This document shows, piece after piece, positions 53,256-62,633 of a stretch of 64,000 nt of DNA. A model generated the notes under the pieces. That model searched no databases. It saw nothing but the letters and a program-made list of their open reading frames with translations, and had not been told where the DNA came from. Origin of the DNA: Dongia_A sp039808885 (lineage in GTDB: Bacteria > Pseudomonadota > Alphaproteobacteria > Dongiales > Dongiaceae); NCBI GenBank assembly GCA_039808885.1, contig JBDHTX010000026.1, forward strand, positions 1 through 64,000, given 5' to 3'. Position 1 is the first letter of the stretch. Each line of letters starts with the position of its first letter. The position numbers and the translations under genes are program-made.

Positions 53256-55641
53256 CCCTGAAGACGGCGAGAGAAGCGGCAAGGGCAAGCCGCGCCCCAA
53301 GGCCGTCCCCTTCCCCACCAAGGAACAGGTGCTGGCTTTCATCCGCGAAAGCCCGACGCCGGTCGGCAAGCGCGAGATCGCGCGCGCCTTCCATCTGAAA
53401 GGCAGCGACCGCATCCCGTTGAAAGCGCTGCTGAAGGAGCTGGAGCGCGAGGGTGGTGTCGATCGCGGGCGCAAGCGGCAGCTCTCCGCGGCCGGCGCGC
53501 TGCCCGAGGTCGCCGTGGTGCAGGTGATCGGCCCGGATGCCGACGGTGATCTGTGGGCGCGCCCCGTCGATCTGCGGCCCGACGACGCCGAGCCGAAGAT
53601 CGTCATCGTCGGCGACCACAAGCTGGACCGGCCGCTCGCCGCCGGCGACCGGGTGCTGGTGCGGCTGCAGCGCACCGACGCCGAAGTCTACGAGGCCCGG
53701 CCGATCCGCCGGCTGGAAAGCCGGGCGCAGCGCGTGGTCGGCCTGTTCGAGAAGGACAAGGACGGCTTCGGCCGCGTCACGCCGACCGACAAGCGCATCA
53801 AGACCGAGTTCAGCGTTCATCCCAAGGATGCCGGCCAGGCGAGAAGCGGCGATCTGGTGATCATCGAGGCCGAGCCCGTGCGTCGGCTGGGCTCGCCGAA
53901 GGCCCGCGTGGTGGAGCGCGTCGGCCGCGCCGACGAGGCGCGCTCGATCAGCCTCATCTCCATCGCCGAGCACCAGATCCCGTTCCAGTTCCCGCCGGCC
54001 GCGCTGACGCAGGCAGCGGAGGCCGGCCCGGCGACGCTCGGCAGCCGCACCGATTTGCGCCAAGTGCCCCTGGTCACCATCGATGGCGACGACGCGCGCG
54101 ATTTCGACGACGCGGTCTTTGCCGAGCCCGACAAGGACGAGAAGAACCCCGGCGGCTGGCGCCTCATCGTCGCGATCGCCGACGTGGCGCATTACGTGCG
54201 CGACGGCGACGCGCTCGACCGGACGGCGCGCGAGCGCGGCAACTCGGTCTATTTCCCCGATCGCGTCGTGCCGATGCTGCCGGAGGAGCTGTCCAACGGC
54301 TGGTGCTCGCTGAAGCCGAAGGAAGACCGGCCCTGCATGGCGGTCGAGATGGTCATCGACGCCAATGGCAACAAGCTGCGCCACCACTTCATGCGCGGCC
54401 TGATGCGCTCCATCGCGCGGCTGACCTACGAGCAGGTGCAGGAGGCTGCCGACGGCAGGCCGAACGACCTGACCCAGCCGTTGCTGCAGGACGTCATCAA
54501 GCCGCTCTATGGAGCCTTCCAGGCGCTGCTGAAGGCGCGCGAGGCGCGCGGCACCCTGGAACTCGACATCCCGGAGCGCCGCGTCTTCCTCGGCAGCGAC
54601 GGCCACATCGACCGCATCCTGCCGCGCACGCGGCTGGATTCGCACCGCCTGATCGAGGAGTTCATGATCGCCGCCAATGTCGCGGCGGCGGAAGCCCTCG
54701 AGAAGCGGCGCCAGCCCTGCATGTACCGGGTGCATGACGCCCCCGACCCGGCGCGCATCGAGGCCCTGCGGGAATTCCTCGAGGGCCTGGACATGAGGCT
54801 GGCGCGCGGCCAGGTGATCCGCCCGAAGCATTTCACCCGCCTGCTGGAAATGGCGAAGGACACGCCCTATGCGGCGACCATCCACGCCCTGGTGCTGCGC
54901 TCGCAATCCCAGGCGGTCTACGCGCCGGACAATCTCGGCCATTTCGGCCTGGCGCTGGCCCGCTACGCGCACTTCACCTCGCCGATCCGGCGCTATTCCG
55001 ATCTGCTGGTGCACCGGGCGCTGATCTCCGGCTACGGCTTCGGCGAGGACGGCCTGGCGCCGGCGACCATCGGCCAGTTCGAGACCATCGGGCAGCACAT
55101 CTCCGCCACCGAGCGGCGGGCGGCGGCGGCCGAGCGCGAGGCGATCGACCGCTACGTCGCCCATTTCATGGCCGAGCGCGTGGGCGAGATATTCCCCGGC
55201 CGGGTCAGCGGGGTCGCCAAGTTCGGCCTGTTCGTCGCCCTGCAGGAGACCGGGGCCGACGGATTGCTTCCCATCGGCTTGCTGCCCAACGACTTCTACG
55301 ACCACGACGACCGGCGCCACGCCCTGGTCGGCCGGCGCTGGGGTCGGGTGTTCGAGCTGGGCGCCCCCATCGTCGTCAAGCTGGCGGCGGCGCAGCCGCT
55401 GACCGGCGGCCTGACCTTCGAATATGTCGAGGGCGGAACCGCCGGCGCGGGCGGTGGCGAGTCCCGGTCCCGCGGCGCCATCCATGGCGCTTCCGGCGGC
55501 GCGGCCCGCCCCCCGGGGCGCGGGCCAGGCCGTGGCTTTCCTGGCAAGAAGTCCTCGGCGCCGCGCGGCCCGACCAGAGGAAAGCCCTCTAACAAGCTGA
55601 AAAAGAAAAATAAAGATCGCAAGAAGCGGCCCCGCCGCTGA
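53221..55641 (+). CDS. rnr: Ribonuclease R
   Basis: An 806-residue RNase II-family exonuclease. After a cold-shock-like region (about 80-200), the RNB domain carries IDGDDARDFDDAVFAEPD (metal-binding Asp residues about 285-300) and SNGWCSLKP; the C-terminal S1 domain includes GRVSGVAKFGLFVALQETGA. The tail from 745 is Gly/Arg/Lys-rich. It degrades structured RNA. The TTG at 53221 lies within the cupin gene; a later start after the Lys-rich first 30 residues is possible. Confidence 0.95.
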   Translation: MSKSKSRPRKADPEDGERSGKGKPRPKAVPFPTKEQVLAFIRESPTPVGKREIARAFHLKGSDRIPLKALLKELEREGGVDRGRKRQLSAAGALPEVAVVQVIGPDADGDLWARPVDLRPDDAEPKIVIVGDHKLDRPLAAGDRVLVRLQRTDAEVYEARPIRRLESRAQRVVGLFEKDKDGFGRVTPTDKRIKTEFSVHPKDAGQARSGDLVIIEAEPVRRLGSPKARVVERVGRADEARSISLISIAEHQIPFQFPPAALTQAAEAGPATLGSRTDLRQVPLVTIDGDDARDFDDAVFAEPDKDEKNPGGWRLIVAIADVAHYVRDGDALDRTARERGNSVYFPDRVVPMLPEELSNGWCSLKPKEDRPCMAVEMVIDANGNKLRHHFMRGLMRSIARLTYEQVQEAADGRPNDLTQPLLQDVIKPLYGAFQALLKAREARGTLELDIPERRVFLGSDGHIDRILPRTRLDSHRLIEEFMIAANVAAAEALEKRRQPCMYRVHDAPDPARIEALREFLEGLDMRLARGQVIRPKHFTRLLEMAKDTPYAATIHALVLRSQSQAVYAPDNLGHFGLALARYAHFTSPIRRYSDLLVHRALISGYGFGEDGLAPATIGQFETIGQHISATERRAAAAEREAIDRYVAHFMAERVGEIFPGRVSGVAKFGLFVALQETGADGLLPIGLLPNDFYDHDDRRHALVGRRWGRVFELGAPIVVKLAAAQPLTGGLTFEYVEGGTAGAGGGESRSRGAIHGASGGAARPPGRGPGRGFPGKKSSAPRGPTRGKPSNKLKKKNKDRKKRPRR

Positions 55642-55809
55642 GCGGCAGAGTTGCCACAGTCAGATGGCCGTCATGCAACTCAGGCTATGCAACGCGCTGG
55701 CGCGGCATGGCGAATTTGCTAGTGTAGGCATGCTGTTAACCAGTTCTTGGCGGCTGCGGCTTAGCGTGACCCTTAGAATGGATTGTCTCAAGTGACCGGA
55801 GTCTTCCGC

Positions 55810-57390
55810 ATGCGTGCGCCGCTTTCGGTGCGCGGCGCCGGCTTGGCCGCCCTCCTAGCCCTCCTTGTGTCCGGCTGCGCCGGCACCTCTGGCACCACCG
55901 GCGATGACGGCTCCCTCGCCCGGCAGATGTTCGTCGCCGGCTTCGAGGATATCGACGCCGTCTATATCGACCAGCCCAAGATCGGCGATCTGGCCCTGGC
56001 CGGGCTGCAGCAGCTCTCGACCATCGATTCCGACGTCTCCGCCCGGCGTTCGGCGGACCGGATCGAGCTGGTCCTGAAGAACCAGATCGCCTACAGCACC
56101 AATGTCGAGGACGATTTCGACGCCCAGGACTGGGGCGAGGTCACCAGCGACGTGCTGGCCGAGGCGGCCAGCGAATCCGAGAAGATCAAGACCGCGCCGA
56201 CGGAAAAAGTCTTCGAGGCGATGTTCAGCGGCATCGTCGGCAAGCTCGACCAGTTCTCGCGCTATTCCAGCGCCAAGAACGCCAAGGAGAACCGCGCCGC
56301 CCGCGACGGCTTCGGCGGCATCGGCGTGCGCATCTCGGTCGAGGACGACCAGGTCCGCGTCATCTCCGTCATGCACTACACCCCGGCCGAGCGCATGGGG
56401 ATGAAGACCGACGATATCATCACCGCCATCGACGGCCAGTCGACCAAGGGCCTGAACCAGCAGGAGGTCGTCGACCGCCTGCGCGGCCCTGTCGACAGCA
56501 AGGTCGAGGTGACCATCAAGCGCGCCGACAAGGCCGATCCCTTCGCCCTCGCCATCACCCGCGCCCACGTGGTGCCGGAGACCGTGAATTATCGCCGCGA
56601 AGGCGACGTCGCCTATTTCCGCATCTACAGCTTCAATTCCGAGACCGCCGACAGCCTGAAGCGCGCCGTTTCCGACGCGGAGCAGGAAATCGGCCCGCGG
56701 CTCAAGGGCCTGGTCATCGACCTGCGCGGCAATCCCGGCGGGTTGCTGAACCAGTCGGTCGCGGTCTCCAACCTGTTCCTCACCGGCGGCCGGGTGGTTT
56801 CCACCCACGGGCGCCATCCGGACTCGCATCAGTTCTTCGAGGCCAGCGGCGACGACATCACCGACGGCAAGCCGATCGCGGTGCTGGTGGACGGCAATTC
56901 CGCCTCCGCCGCCGAGATCGTCGCCGCCGCGTTGCAGGACAACCGCCGCGCCGTGGTGGTCGGCTCCAACACCTATGGCAAGGGCACGGTGCAGACCGTC
57001 CTGCCGATGCCGAACCAGGGCGAGATCACGTTGACCTGGGCGCGCTTCCATGCGCCGTCCGGCTATACCCTGCATCATCTCGGCGTGCTGCCGACGGTGT
57101 GCACCGCGAGCTACACCAACGCCGACCTGGTGCTGAAGGATCTCAGCAGCGGCAAGCTGCCGATGGTGCCGACCGACCGCCGCAACCTGGTCAAGCCGGA
57201 AGATACCAAGAGCCTGGATTCGCTGCGCAAGACCTGCCCGGCGCGCGAGACCGAGAACCCCATCGACCTCGACGTCGCGCTGAAGCTGGTGCGGGCGCCG
57301 GAGGAATATGCCGAAGCGGTGCATCTGGCCGAGCCGCCGCAGCTCGGACAGAACGATACCGGCGACGACACCACCACCCTGACGCAATGA
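55810..57390 (+). CDS. S41 family carboxyl-terminal processing protease, lipoprotein
   Basis: A 526-residue S41 peptidase. The lipobox is LVSGC at about residues 18-22, so it is membrane-anchored. A PDZ domain (about 165-250, with GFGGIGVRISVEDDQVRV) precedes the S41 core (FRIYSFNS...LVIDLRGNPGGLLNQSV), with the nucleophile Ser in DGNSASAAEIVAAAL and Lys in NTYGKGTVQTVLP. It acts in the periplasm, cutting C-termini. ATG 55810 gives a normal signal peptide; the longer frame from 55783 does not. Confidence 0.92.
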   Translation: MRAPLSVRGAGLAALLALLVSGCAGTSGTTGDDGSLARQMFVAGFEDIDAVYIDQPKIGDLALAGLQQLSTIDSDVSARRSADRIELVLKNQIAYSTNVEDDFDAQDWGEVTSDVLAEAASESEKIKTAPTEKVFEAMFSGIVGKLDQFSRYSSAKNAKENRAARDGFGGIGVRISVEDDQVRVISVMHYTPAERMGMKTDDIITAIDGQSTKGLNQQEVVDRLRGPVDSKVEVTIKRADKADPFALAITRAHVVPETVNYRREGDVAYFRIYSFNSETADSLKRAVSDAEQEIGPRLKGLVIDLRGNPGGLLNQSVAVSNLFLTGGRVVSTHGRHPDSHQFFEASGDDITDGKPIAVLVDGNSASAAEIVAAALQDNRRAVVVGSNTYGKGTVQTVLPMPNQGEITLTWARFHAPSGYTLHHLGVLPTVCTASYTNADLVLKDLSSGKLPMVPTDRRNLVKPEDTKSLDSLRKTCPARETENPIDLDVALKLVRAPEEYAEAVHLAEPPQLGQNDTGDDTTTLTQ

Positions 57391-57403
57391 CGTCGGCGCG
57401 GCG

Positions 57404-58114
57404 ATGAATGGTCGGCCGGTCCGCCCGGTCGACGCCGCCGGCCTGATCCTGCTGCGCGGCAGCCGCGAAGCGCCCGAGATCCTGCTCGGCCGCCGCCACG
57501 CCAAGACCCCCTTCCTGCCCGACATCTATGTGGTGCCCGGCGGGCGCGTGGACGACGCGGACATGCGGCCTTCGGGCTTTGCCGAGACGCCGCACCCTTC
57601 CGTCGCCCGCGATCTCGCCATCGGCAGCCGCCGGCCGCCCGTCGCCTTCCTGCGCGCCGCGCTGCGCGAGACGTTGGAAGAGACCGGGTTGCTGGTGGGC
57701 CGTCCGGCCGAACCGCAGGGCGTGCCGGAGCCCGGCATCTGGGCCGCCTATGCCCAGGCCGGACTGGCGCCGGATTTCGCCGGACTGGATTTCGTCCTGC
57801 GCGCCATCACGCCGCGGGAATCCCCCCGGCGCTACAATACCCGCTTCTTCCTGGCGGACGGAGCAACCGCCCGGGGCAACCTGGCCGGCGACGGCGAATT
57901 GCTCGACCTCGGCTGGCGGCCGGTCGACGCCCTGGACCGGCTCAACATCGTGGACGTGACCTGGGAATTGATCCGGGCTGCCCTGCGCCGCTGGCGGGAC
58001 CGTGTCCCGGTCGGGGCGGATCGCCCTAAGCTATTGATTTATCGGAACGATGTCCTGCATCTGCGCGACCTGCCCAGCGCCCGGGGCGGGGTTGCCAAGG
58101 GCCGCCGGACTTGA
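57404..58114 (+). CDS. NUDIX hydrolase
   Basis: A 236-residue NUDIX protein. The start DAAGLILLRGSREAPEILLG is the family's first strand; the NUDIX box is irregular: VPGGRVDDAD, then about 30 residues, then AALRETLEETGLLVG, with the REXXEEXG core intact. It likely hydrolyses a nucleoside-diphosphate-linked compound such as a CoA derivative. It starts 14 bases after the S41 gene, and rpmG follows. Confidence 0.9.
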   Translation: MNGRPVRPVDAAGLILLRGSREAPEILLGRRHAKTPFLPDIYVVPGGRVDDADMRPSGFAETPHPSVARDLAIGSRRPPVAFLRAALRETLEETGLLVGRPAEPQGVPEPGIWAAYAQAGLAPDFAGLDFVLRAITPRESPRRYNTRFFLADGATARGNLAGDGELLDLGWRPVDALDRLNIVDVTWELIRAALRRWRDRVPVGADRPKLLIYRNDVLHLRDLPSARGGVAKGRRT

Positions 58115-58178
58115 CTTTGCGCCTTTGCTGGCTATGGTGCGGCACCTTTTGCCCCTATGGCACTGACGAGACTGGAAA

Positions 58179-58346
58179 ATGGCTAAGTCCAACACGGTAT
58201 TGATCAAATTGGTGAGCACGGCCGACACCGGCTACTACTACGTCACCAAGAAGAACCCGCGCACCTCGACCGAAAAGCTCGAGTTCAAGAAGTACGATCC
58301 GGTGGCGCGCAAGCACGTCGCTTTCAAGGAAGCGAAGATCAAGTAG
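58179..58346 (+). CDS. rpmG: 50S ribosomal protein L33
   Basis: A 55-residue bL33, read directly: MAKSNTVLIKLVSTADTGYY, then YVTKKNPRTS and the end FKEAKIK. It lacks the Cys pairs of the zinc-binding form. It sits 65 bases after the NUDIX gene and has its own strong terminator. In Caulobacter rpmG lies beside pleD-divK, as here with one gene between. Confidence 0.97.
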   Translation: MAKSNTVLIKLVSTADTGYYYVTKKNPRTSTEKLEFKKYDPVARKHVAFKEAKIK

Positions 58347-58371
58347 TCTGCCGCGCATTGCCGGCCAATCG

Positions 58372-58400
58372 AAAGCGCTTGGCTCCGCCAGGCGCTTTTT
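58372..58400 (+). terminator. Rho-independent terminator of rpmG
   Basis: AAAGCGCTTGGC and GCCAGGCGCTTT pair over 12 bases (one wobble) around a TCC loop and end in TTTTT. It lies 26 bases after rpmG. Confidence 0.92.
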
Positions 58401-58416
58401 GCTGAGTGGGGACAGC

Positions 58417-59205
58417 ATGCCGACGACCCGCGTAGCCCAGGCGCTGATCATGGCCGGCCCATCGGGCGCCGGCAAGACCGCCCTCCTGCGGAGTTTGTCG
58501 GAGGGCCGGTTGCCGGCCGAGCTGATGGCGGAGTTGCCACCCGGCGCGGAGCGCTGGCCGGTGGTCTGCGCGGGCCACCCGGATCAATGGAGCATCTTCG
58601 ATCGCGGCGATGCGGACGACGACGCCCTGGAAGGAATCGTCGTCCATTACGACGTCACGACCGCCTGGCACTGGCACAAACGCGACTTCCGGCTGGATCC
58701 GTTCTGGCGATTGCTGCGGGATTGCCCGACACTCACCTGGGTGGAGATCAGGCCACCGCGACATCGCCTGATCGCGCAATGGTGCAACGTCCAGATCGGC
58801 ATGCCGAGCGTGTTCCTGATCCGGCTGTGGAATCTGTACGCGGCGGCTGTCAAAGCCCTGCTCGCCGGCCTGCGCCGGCTGCGGCGACAGAGAGGCACCG
58901 CCGAGAATCCGCATTGGCGCTACCCGCGGCCCCTGCGCTTCCTGAAGCGCATCGATCTCCGGCTACGAAGCATCGCGCCCATTCGGACCACGACCCTGGA
59001 ATTCTACCAGGAGCCGGGGAATGTCGAACGGATGCTGGATCGCTGGGACGAGGCCGCGGACGAGATCTTCGGGGCGCGCCTGGTCAAGCGGATCGCGCTG
59101 GTTCCCGATCGACACAGTCCGGTCGGGCGGCGCATGTCGTGGCGGACGACGGCTGTCGCGGCCTTCGCCGCGCGGGCCAGGATAGTCGCCTTCAAGGAAA
59201 CGTGA
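58417..59205 (+). CDS. P-loop NTPase of unknown function
   Basis: A 262-residue protein with Walker A MAGPSGAGKTALL at about residues 12-24, a Walker B-like HYDVTT or WVEIRP, and no other recognised domain. The middle has a possible membrane-associated helix FLIRLWNLYAAAVKALLAGL and many Arg/Trp. ATG 58417 is after the rpmG terminator and has GGGG upstream. It lies between rpmG and the convergent pleD. It may be a kinase- or sulfotransferase-like ATPase. Confidence 0.7.
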   Translation: MPTTRVAQALIMAGPSGAGKTALLRSLSEGRLPAELMAELPPGAERWPVVCAGHPDQWSIFDRGDADDDALEGIVVHYDVTTAWHWHKRDFRLDPFWRLLRDCPTLTWVEIRPPRHRLIAQWCNVQIGMPSVFLIRLWNLYAAAVKALLAGLRRLRRQRGTAENPHWRYPRPLRFLKRIDLRLRSIAPIRTTTLEFYQEPGNVERMLDRWDEAADEIFGARLVKRIALVPDRHSPVGRRMSWRTTAVAAFAARARIVAFKET

Positions 59206-59206
59206 G

Positions 59207-60598
59207 TCAGGCCACCAGCAGCGCGCTGGGATCGGCGCAGACCTGGTTGCGGCCGCCTTGCTTGGCGCGGTAGAGGGCGGCGTCGGCGAGCTTGATCAAC
59301 TCCTCGCCTGACATCGGCTTGCTGGTCGAGGCGACGCCGATGCTGACCGTCACGCTGAGCTGGCCGCCGGGCGCCTCGGGGATCTGCATCATTGTCGCGG
59401 CGACCTTCTTGCACAGGCGCTCCGCCGCCTTCACCGCGTTGTCGCCGTCGGTGTCGGGCAGCAGGATGACGAATTCCTCGCCGCCGAAGCGCGCCACCAT
59501 GTCGATGTTGCGCATGGACTGGGTGGCGCACTGGGCGAATTGCTTCAGCACCTCGTCGCCCGCTGCGTGACCATAGGTGTCGTTCACCGATTTGAAGCGG
59601 TCGAGATCGCACATCAGCACGGACAGTGCCTTGCCGGTGTCGCCGACCCGCTTCATCAGCCCGTCCATGTGGCGCAGCGCGTAGCGCCGGTTGTAGACGC
59701 CGGTCAGCACGTCGGTCAGGGCCATGGACAGGCTGCGCTCGTAATTGGCGCGCAGGCGGTCCTGGTAGCGGCGGCGGCGCACCTGGATGCGCACGCGGGC
59801 CAGCAGCTCGTTGGCGTCGATCGGCTTCATCAGGTAGTCGCTGACGCCGATGTCGAGGCCCTTGACCAGTCGCGGCATCTCGAACTCGTCGACGATGAGC
59901 AGGATCGGGACCTGGCGCGTCTCGTCGTGGGAACGCAGGTTCGAGCACAGGCGCAGGCCGTCCTCCTCGCCCACCTGCAGGCCGGTGATCACCAGGTCGT
60001 ATTGCCCCCTGGCGGCGCGCTGCAGCGCGTCCGCGGAATTGACCGCCACCTCGACGACATCCTGGTCGGTGGCGAGGATCGAGGAGATGCGCTGCGCCGC
60101 CGGCGCGAAGCCCTCGACCAGGAGGATCTTGGCGCCCTGGTGCTCTTCCTCGCTGGGCTCGGCCTCGGAGGAGAACACCTCGAACTGGCCGGAGGTCTGC
60201 TCGCGCATGCGCCATTCGTCCATGATCATCTTCAGGCGAACGAGCGAGCGCACGCGCGCGAAGAGCGCGAGGTCGTTGACCGGCTTGGTCAGGAAGTCGT
60301 CGGCGCCCGCCTCCAGGCCGCGCACGCGGTCGGCCTGGTCGCTCAAGGCCGTCACCATCACGACGGGCAGGAAGCGGGTGCGCGCGTTGGCGCGGATGCG
60401 GCGGCAGACCTCGAAGCCGTCCATCTCGGGCATCATGACGTCCAGCAGGACGATGTCGGGGGTCTGCTTCTCGATCAGCGCGAGGGCTTCCGCGCCGCTA
60501 TTGGCCGTCATGACCTCGAAATACTCGGCGGCGAGCTTTGCTTCCAGCAAGCGAACGTTGGCGGCGATGTCGTCGACGACCAGGACGCGGGCCGACAT
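59207..60598 (-). CDS. pleD: Response regulator diguanylate cyclase PleD
   Basis: A 463-residue protein with REC1 (1-120; phospho-acceptor Asp53 in VLLDVMMPEMDG), a REC2 adaptor (about 150-280; acceptor position replaced, VITGLQ), and GGDEF (about 300-460) with active GGEEF and an RxxD inhibition site, RNID, five residues before it. It makes c-di-GMP when phosphorylated and feedback-inhibits. It is three bases downstream of divK. The C-terminus converges with the P-loop gene. Confidence 0.96.
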   Translation of the reverse strand: MSARVLVVDDIAANVRLLEAKLAAEYFEVMTANSGAEALALIEKQTPDIVLLDVMMPEMDGFEVCRRIRANARTRFLPVVMVTALSDQADRVRGLEAGADDFLTKPVNDLALFARVRSLVRLKMIMDEWRMREQTSGQFEVFSSEAEPSEEEHQGAKILLVEGFAPAAQRISSILATDQDVVEVAVNSADALQRAARGQYDLVITGLQVGEEDGLRLCSNLRSHDETRQVPILLIVDEFEMPRLVKGLDIGVSDYLMKPIDANELLARVRIQVRRRRYQDRLRANYERSLSMALTDVLTGVYNRRYALRHMDGLMKRVGDTGKALSVLMCDLDRFKSVNDTYGHAAGDEVLKQFAQCATQSMRNIDMVARFGGEEFVILLPDTDGDNAVKAAERLCKKVAATMMQIPEAPGGQLSVTVSIGVASTSKPMSGEELIKLADAALYRAKQGGRNQVCADPSALLVA

Positions 60599-60601
60599 GG
60601 A

Positions 60602-61015
60602 CTACTGCAGGAAACGATCGACGGTTTCCAGGAATTGGACGACGGAAATCGGTTTCGCGATATATGCCTCGCAGCCGCCTTCGCGAATCTTCTCTTCATC
60701 GCCCTTCATCGCGAACGCCGTCACAGCAATGATGGGAATGGACTTCAGGTTGTCGTCTTCCTTGATCCATTTGGTCACCTCGAGGCCGGAGACCTCGGGC
60801 AACTGGATATCCATCAGGATCAGGTCCGGCTTGTGCTGGCGCGCCAGCTTGAGCGCCTCCATGCCGTCCTTGGTCTGCAGGATGTTGTAGCCGTGCGCCT
60901 GGATGAGGTCGTGGAAGAGCTTCATGTTGAGCTCGTTGTCCTCGACGATCAGGATCGTCTTTTCCGACGCCCGGCGGCGCTTCTCCTCCGGCGTCAGCTG
61001 CGTCTTATCAGGCAT
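60602..61015 (-). CDS. divK: Single-domain response regulator DivK
   Basis: A 137-residue receiver domain with a charged N-terminal extension (MPDKTQLTPEEKRRRASEKT). The phospho-acceptor Asp is in DLILMDIQLPEVSG (about residue 70), and TAFAMKGDEEKIREGG and AKPISVVQFL complete the fold. The extension is longer than in Caulobacter DivK. ATG 61015 is chosen over 61060. DivK switches the kinases DivJ, PleC and DivL and so CtrA activity. It is the first gene of the divK-pleD operon. Confidence 0.94.
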   Translation of the reverse strand: MPDKTQLTPEEKRRRASEKTILIVEDNELNMKLFHDLIQAHGYNILQTKDGMEALKLARQHKPDLILMDIQLPEVSGLEVTKWIKEDDNLKSIPIIAVTAFAMKGDEEKIREGGCEAYIAKPISVVQFLETVDRFLQ

Positions 61016-61159
61016 TGTTCCTCCGACCCGAGGTTCCCCGGTGCATTGCTCGCACGGCACGTCCGAACCCAGTCACCCGCATCGCCCCCGTACCGACTCG
61101 GCGCATGCGAGGCAAGTTTCACCCAACTTATGCATAATTGGACATTGGTAAACAAATCG

Positions 61160-61175
61160 TTCAACGTTGTATTAA
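61160..61175 (-). promoter_or_regulatory. Candidate CtrA half-matched site upstream of divK
   Basis: On the minus strand TTAA-TACAACG-TTGA matches the CtrA pattern TTAA-N7-TTAA with one mismatch, 145 bases before divK and 53 bases before dinB. The region is AT-rich. CtrA control of divK is known in Caulobacter; here it is only a motif match. Confidence 0.35.
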
Positions 61176-61228
61176 CTATTTCGGATGGATCAAAAATACC
61201 CTGAAAGGCCGCCCGAAGGGTCATCATC

Positions 61229-62536
61229 GTGCCCCAACCCGCCGCTTCCGCCGCCGGATCGTTGGACGGCCCTCCCGGCTTCTGCCGCGATTGCGGCCAC
61301 CGGCTCGTCGCGGCGGGCGCGCGTTGCCCGGAATGCCGCTCGCCGCGGCTGATCCGCCACCCGGAGCTCTTCACCCTCGCCATCGGCCATATCGACTGCG
61401 ACGCATTCTACGCGGCAATCGAGAAGCGTGACGACCCCTCCCTCCGTGACAAGCCGGTGATCATCGGCGGGGGCAAGCGCGGTGTCGTGTCAACGGCTTG
61501 TTATATTGCGAGAATTTCCGGTGTCCGCTCCGCCATGCCGATGTTCAAGGCGCGCAAGCTGTGCCCCGAGGCGGTCGTCATCAAGCCCAACATGGCGAAA
61601 TACGCCGAGGCCGGGCGCCAGGTCCGGCGGCTGATGCTGGAACTGACCCCGCTGGTGGAGCCGCTGTCGATCGACGAGGCGTTCCTCGACCTCGCCGGCA
61701 CCGAGAAGCTGCACAAGATGAGCCCGGCGGAGAGCCTCGCCCGGCTGGCGCTGAAGATCGAGGCGGAAGTCGGCATCACCGTCTCCATCGGCCTCAGCCA
61801 CAACAAATTTCTGGCCAAGATCGCCTCCGACCTCAACAAGCCGCGCGGCTTCTCCGTGATCGGCCGGGCCGAGACCCTCGGCTTCCTGGCCGACAAGCCG
61901 GTGCGCTTCGTCTGGGGCATCGGCCAGGCGATGAGCGACCGGCTGGCCAAGGACGGCTACACCAATCTCGGCCAGATCCAGGCGGCCGAAGAACGCGACC
62001 TCGTCGCCCGCTACGGCAGGACCGGCGCCCATCTCTGGCACCTGGCGCGCGGCCAGGACGACCGCGCGGTCGAGCCGGATTCGCCCGCCAAGAGCATTTC
62101 CGCCGAGACGACCTTCGATGTCGACATCGCCGATTTCGCCACCTTGAGCCACGAACTCTGGCCGCTCTGCGAGAAGGTCTCCGACCGCCTGAAGCGGGCG
62201 GCGCTGGCCGGCGGCAACGTGCACCTGAAGCTGAAGACCGCGGGGTTCAAGATCCTCTCGCGCCAGCTCACGCTGGGCGCGCCGACCCAGCTGGCCGAGA
62301 CGCTCTACCGTCACGGCCGGGCGCTGCTGGAGAAGGAGGCGACCGGCACCCCCTACCGCCTGATCGGCATCGGCGTCGGCGATCTGCGCGACGCCGCGGA
62401 CGCCGATCCGCTCGACCTCGCCGACCCGGGAGCCGAGCAGCGCCGCAAGGTCGAGGCCGCCATCGACGCGGTGCGCGCCAAGCTGGGCAAGGGCAGCATC
62501 GGCAAGGGTCGCGGTTTCGAGGGGAAGAAGTCGTAG
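61229..62536 (+). CDS. dinB: DNA polymerase IV with N-terminal zinc ribbon
   Basis: A 435-residue Y-family polymerase. Residues 1-45 carry CRDCG and CPECR, a zinc-ribbon-like pair absent from E. coli Pol IV. The polymerase starts GHIDCDAFYAAIEKRDDPSL (catalytic Asp) and has VEPLSIDEAFLDLAG with the catalytic Asp-Glu, followed by the little-finger domain. The C-terminus GKGRGFEGKKS is basic and has no obvious clamp motif. Start is GTG 61229. Confidence 0.93.
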   Translation: MPQPAASAAGSLDGPPGFCRDCGHRLVAAGARCPECRSPRLIRHPELFTLAIGHIDCDAFYAAIEKRDDPSLRDKPVIIGGGKRGVVSTACYIARISGVRSAMPMFKARKLCPEAVVIKPNMAKYAEAGRQVRRLMLELTPLVEPLSIDEAFLDLAGTEKLHKMSPAESLARLALKIEAEVGITVSIGLSHNKFLAKIASDLNKPRGFSVIGRAETLGFLADKPVRFVWGIGQAMSDRLAKDGYTNLGQIQAAEERDLVARYGRTGAHLWHLARGQDDRAVEPDSPAKSISAETTFDVDIADFATLSHELWPLCEKVSDRLKRAALAGGNVHLKLKTAGFKILSRQLTLGAPTQLAETLYRHGRALLEKEATGTPYRLIGIGVGDLRDAADADPLDLADPGAEQRRKVEAAIDAVRAKLGKGSIGKGRGFEGKKS

Positions 62537-62633
62537 CGTTTTGCCGGATGCGTCCGCAGCAGCGATAGCACTTGAAACAGGACGGTCAAGAAACGGTCTC
62601 CGCTCCGACCGATTTCCTTGCTGATCTGTCGCC

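Noticed and set aside
53236..55485. A 749-residue minus-strand frame opposite rnr
   Set aside because: It is antisense shadow of rnr. Composition is Gly/Ala/Arg-driven.
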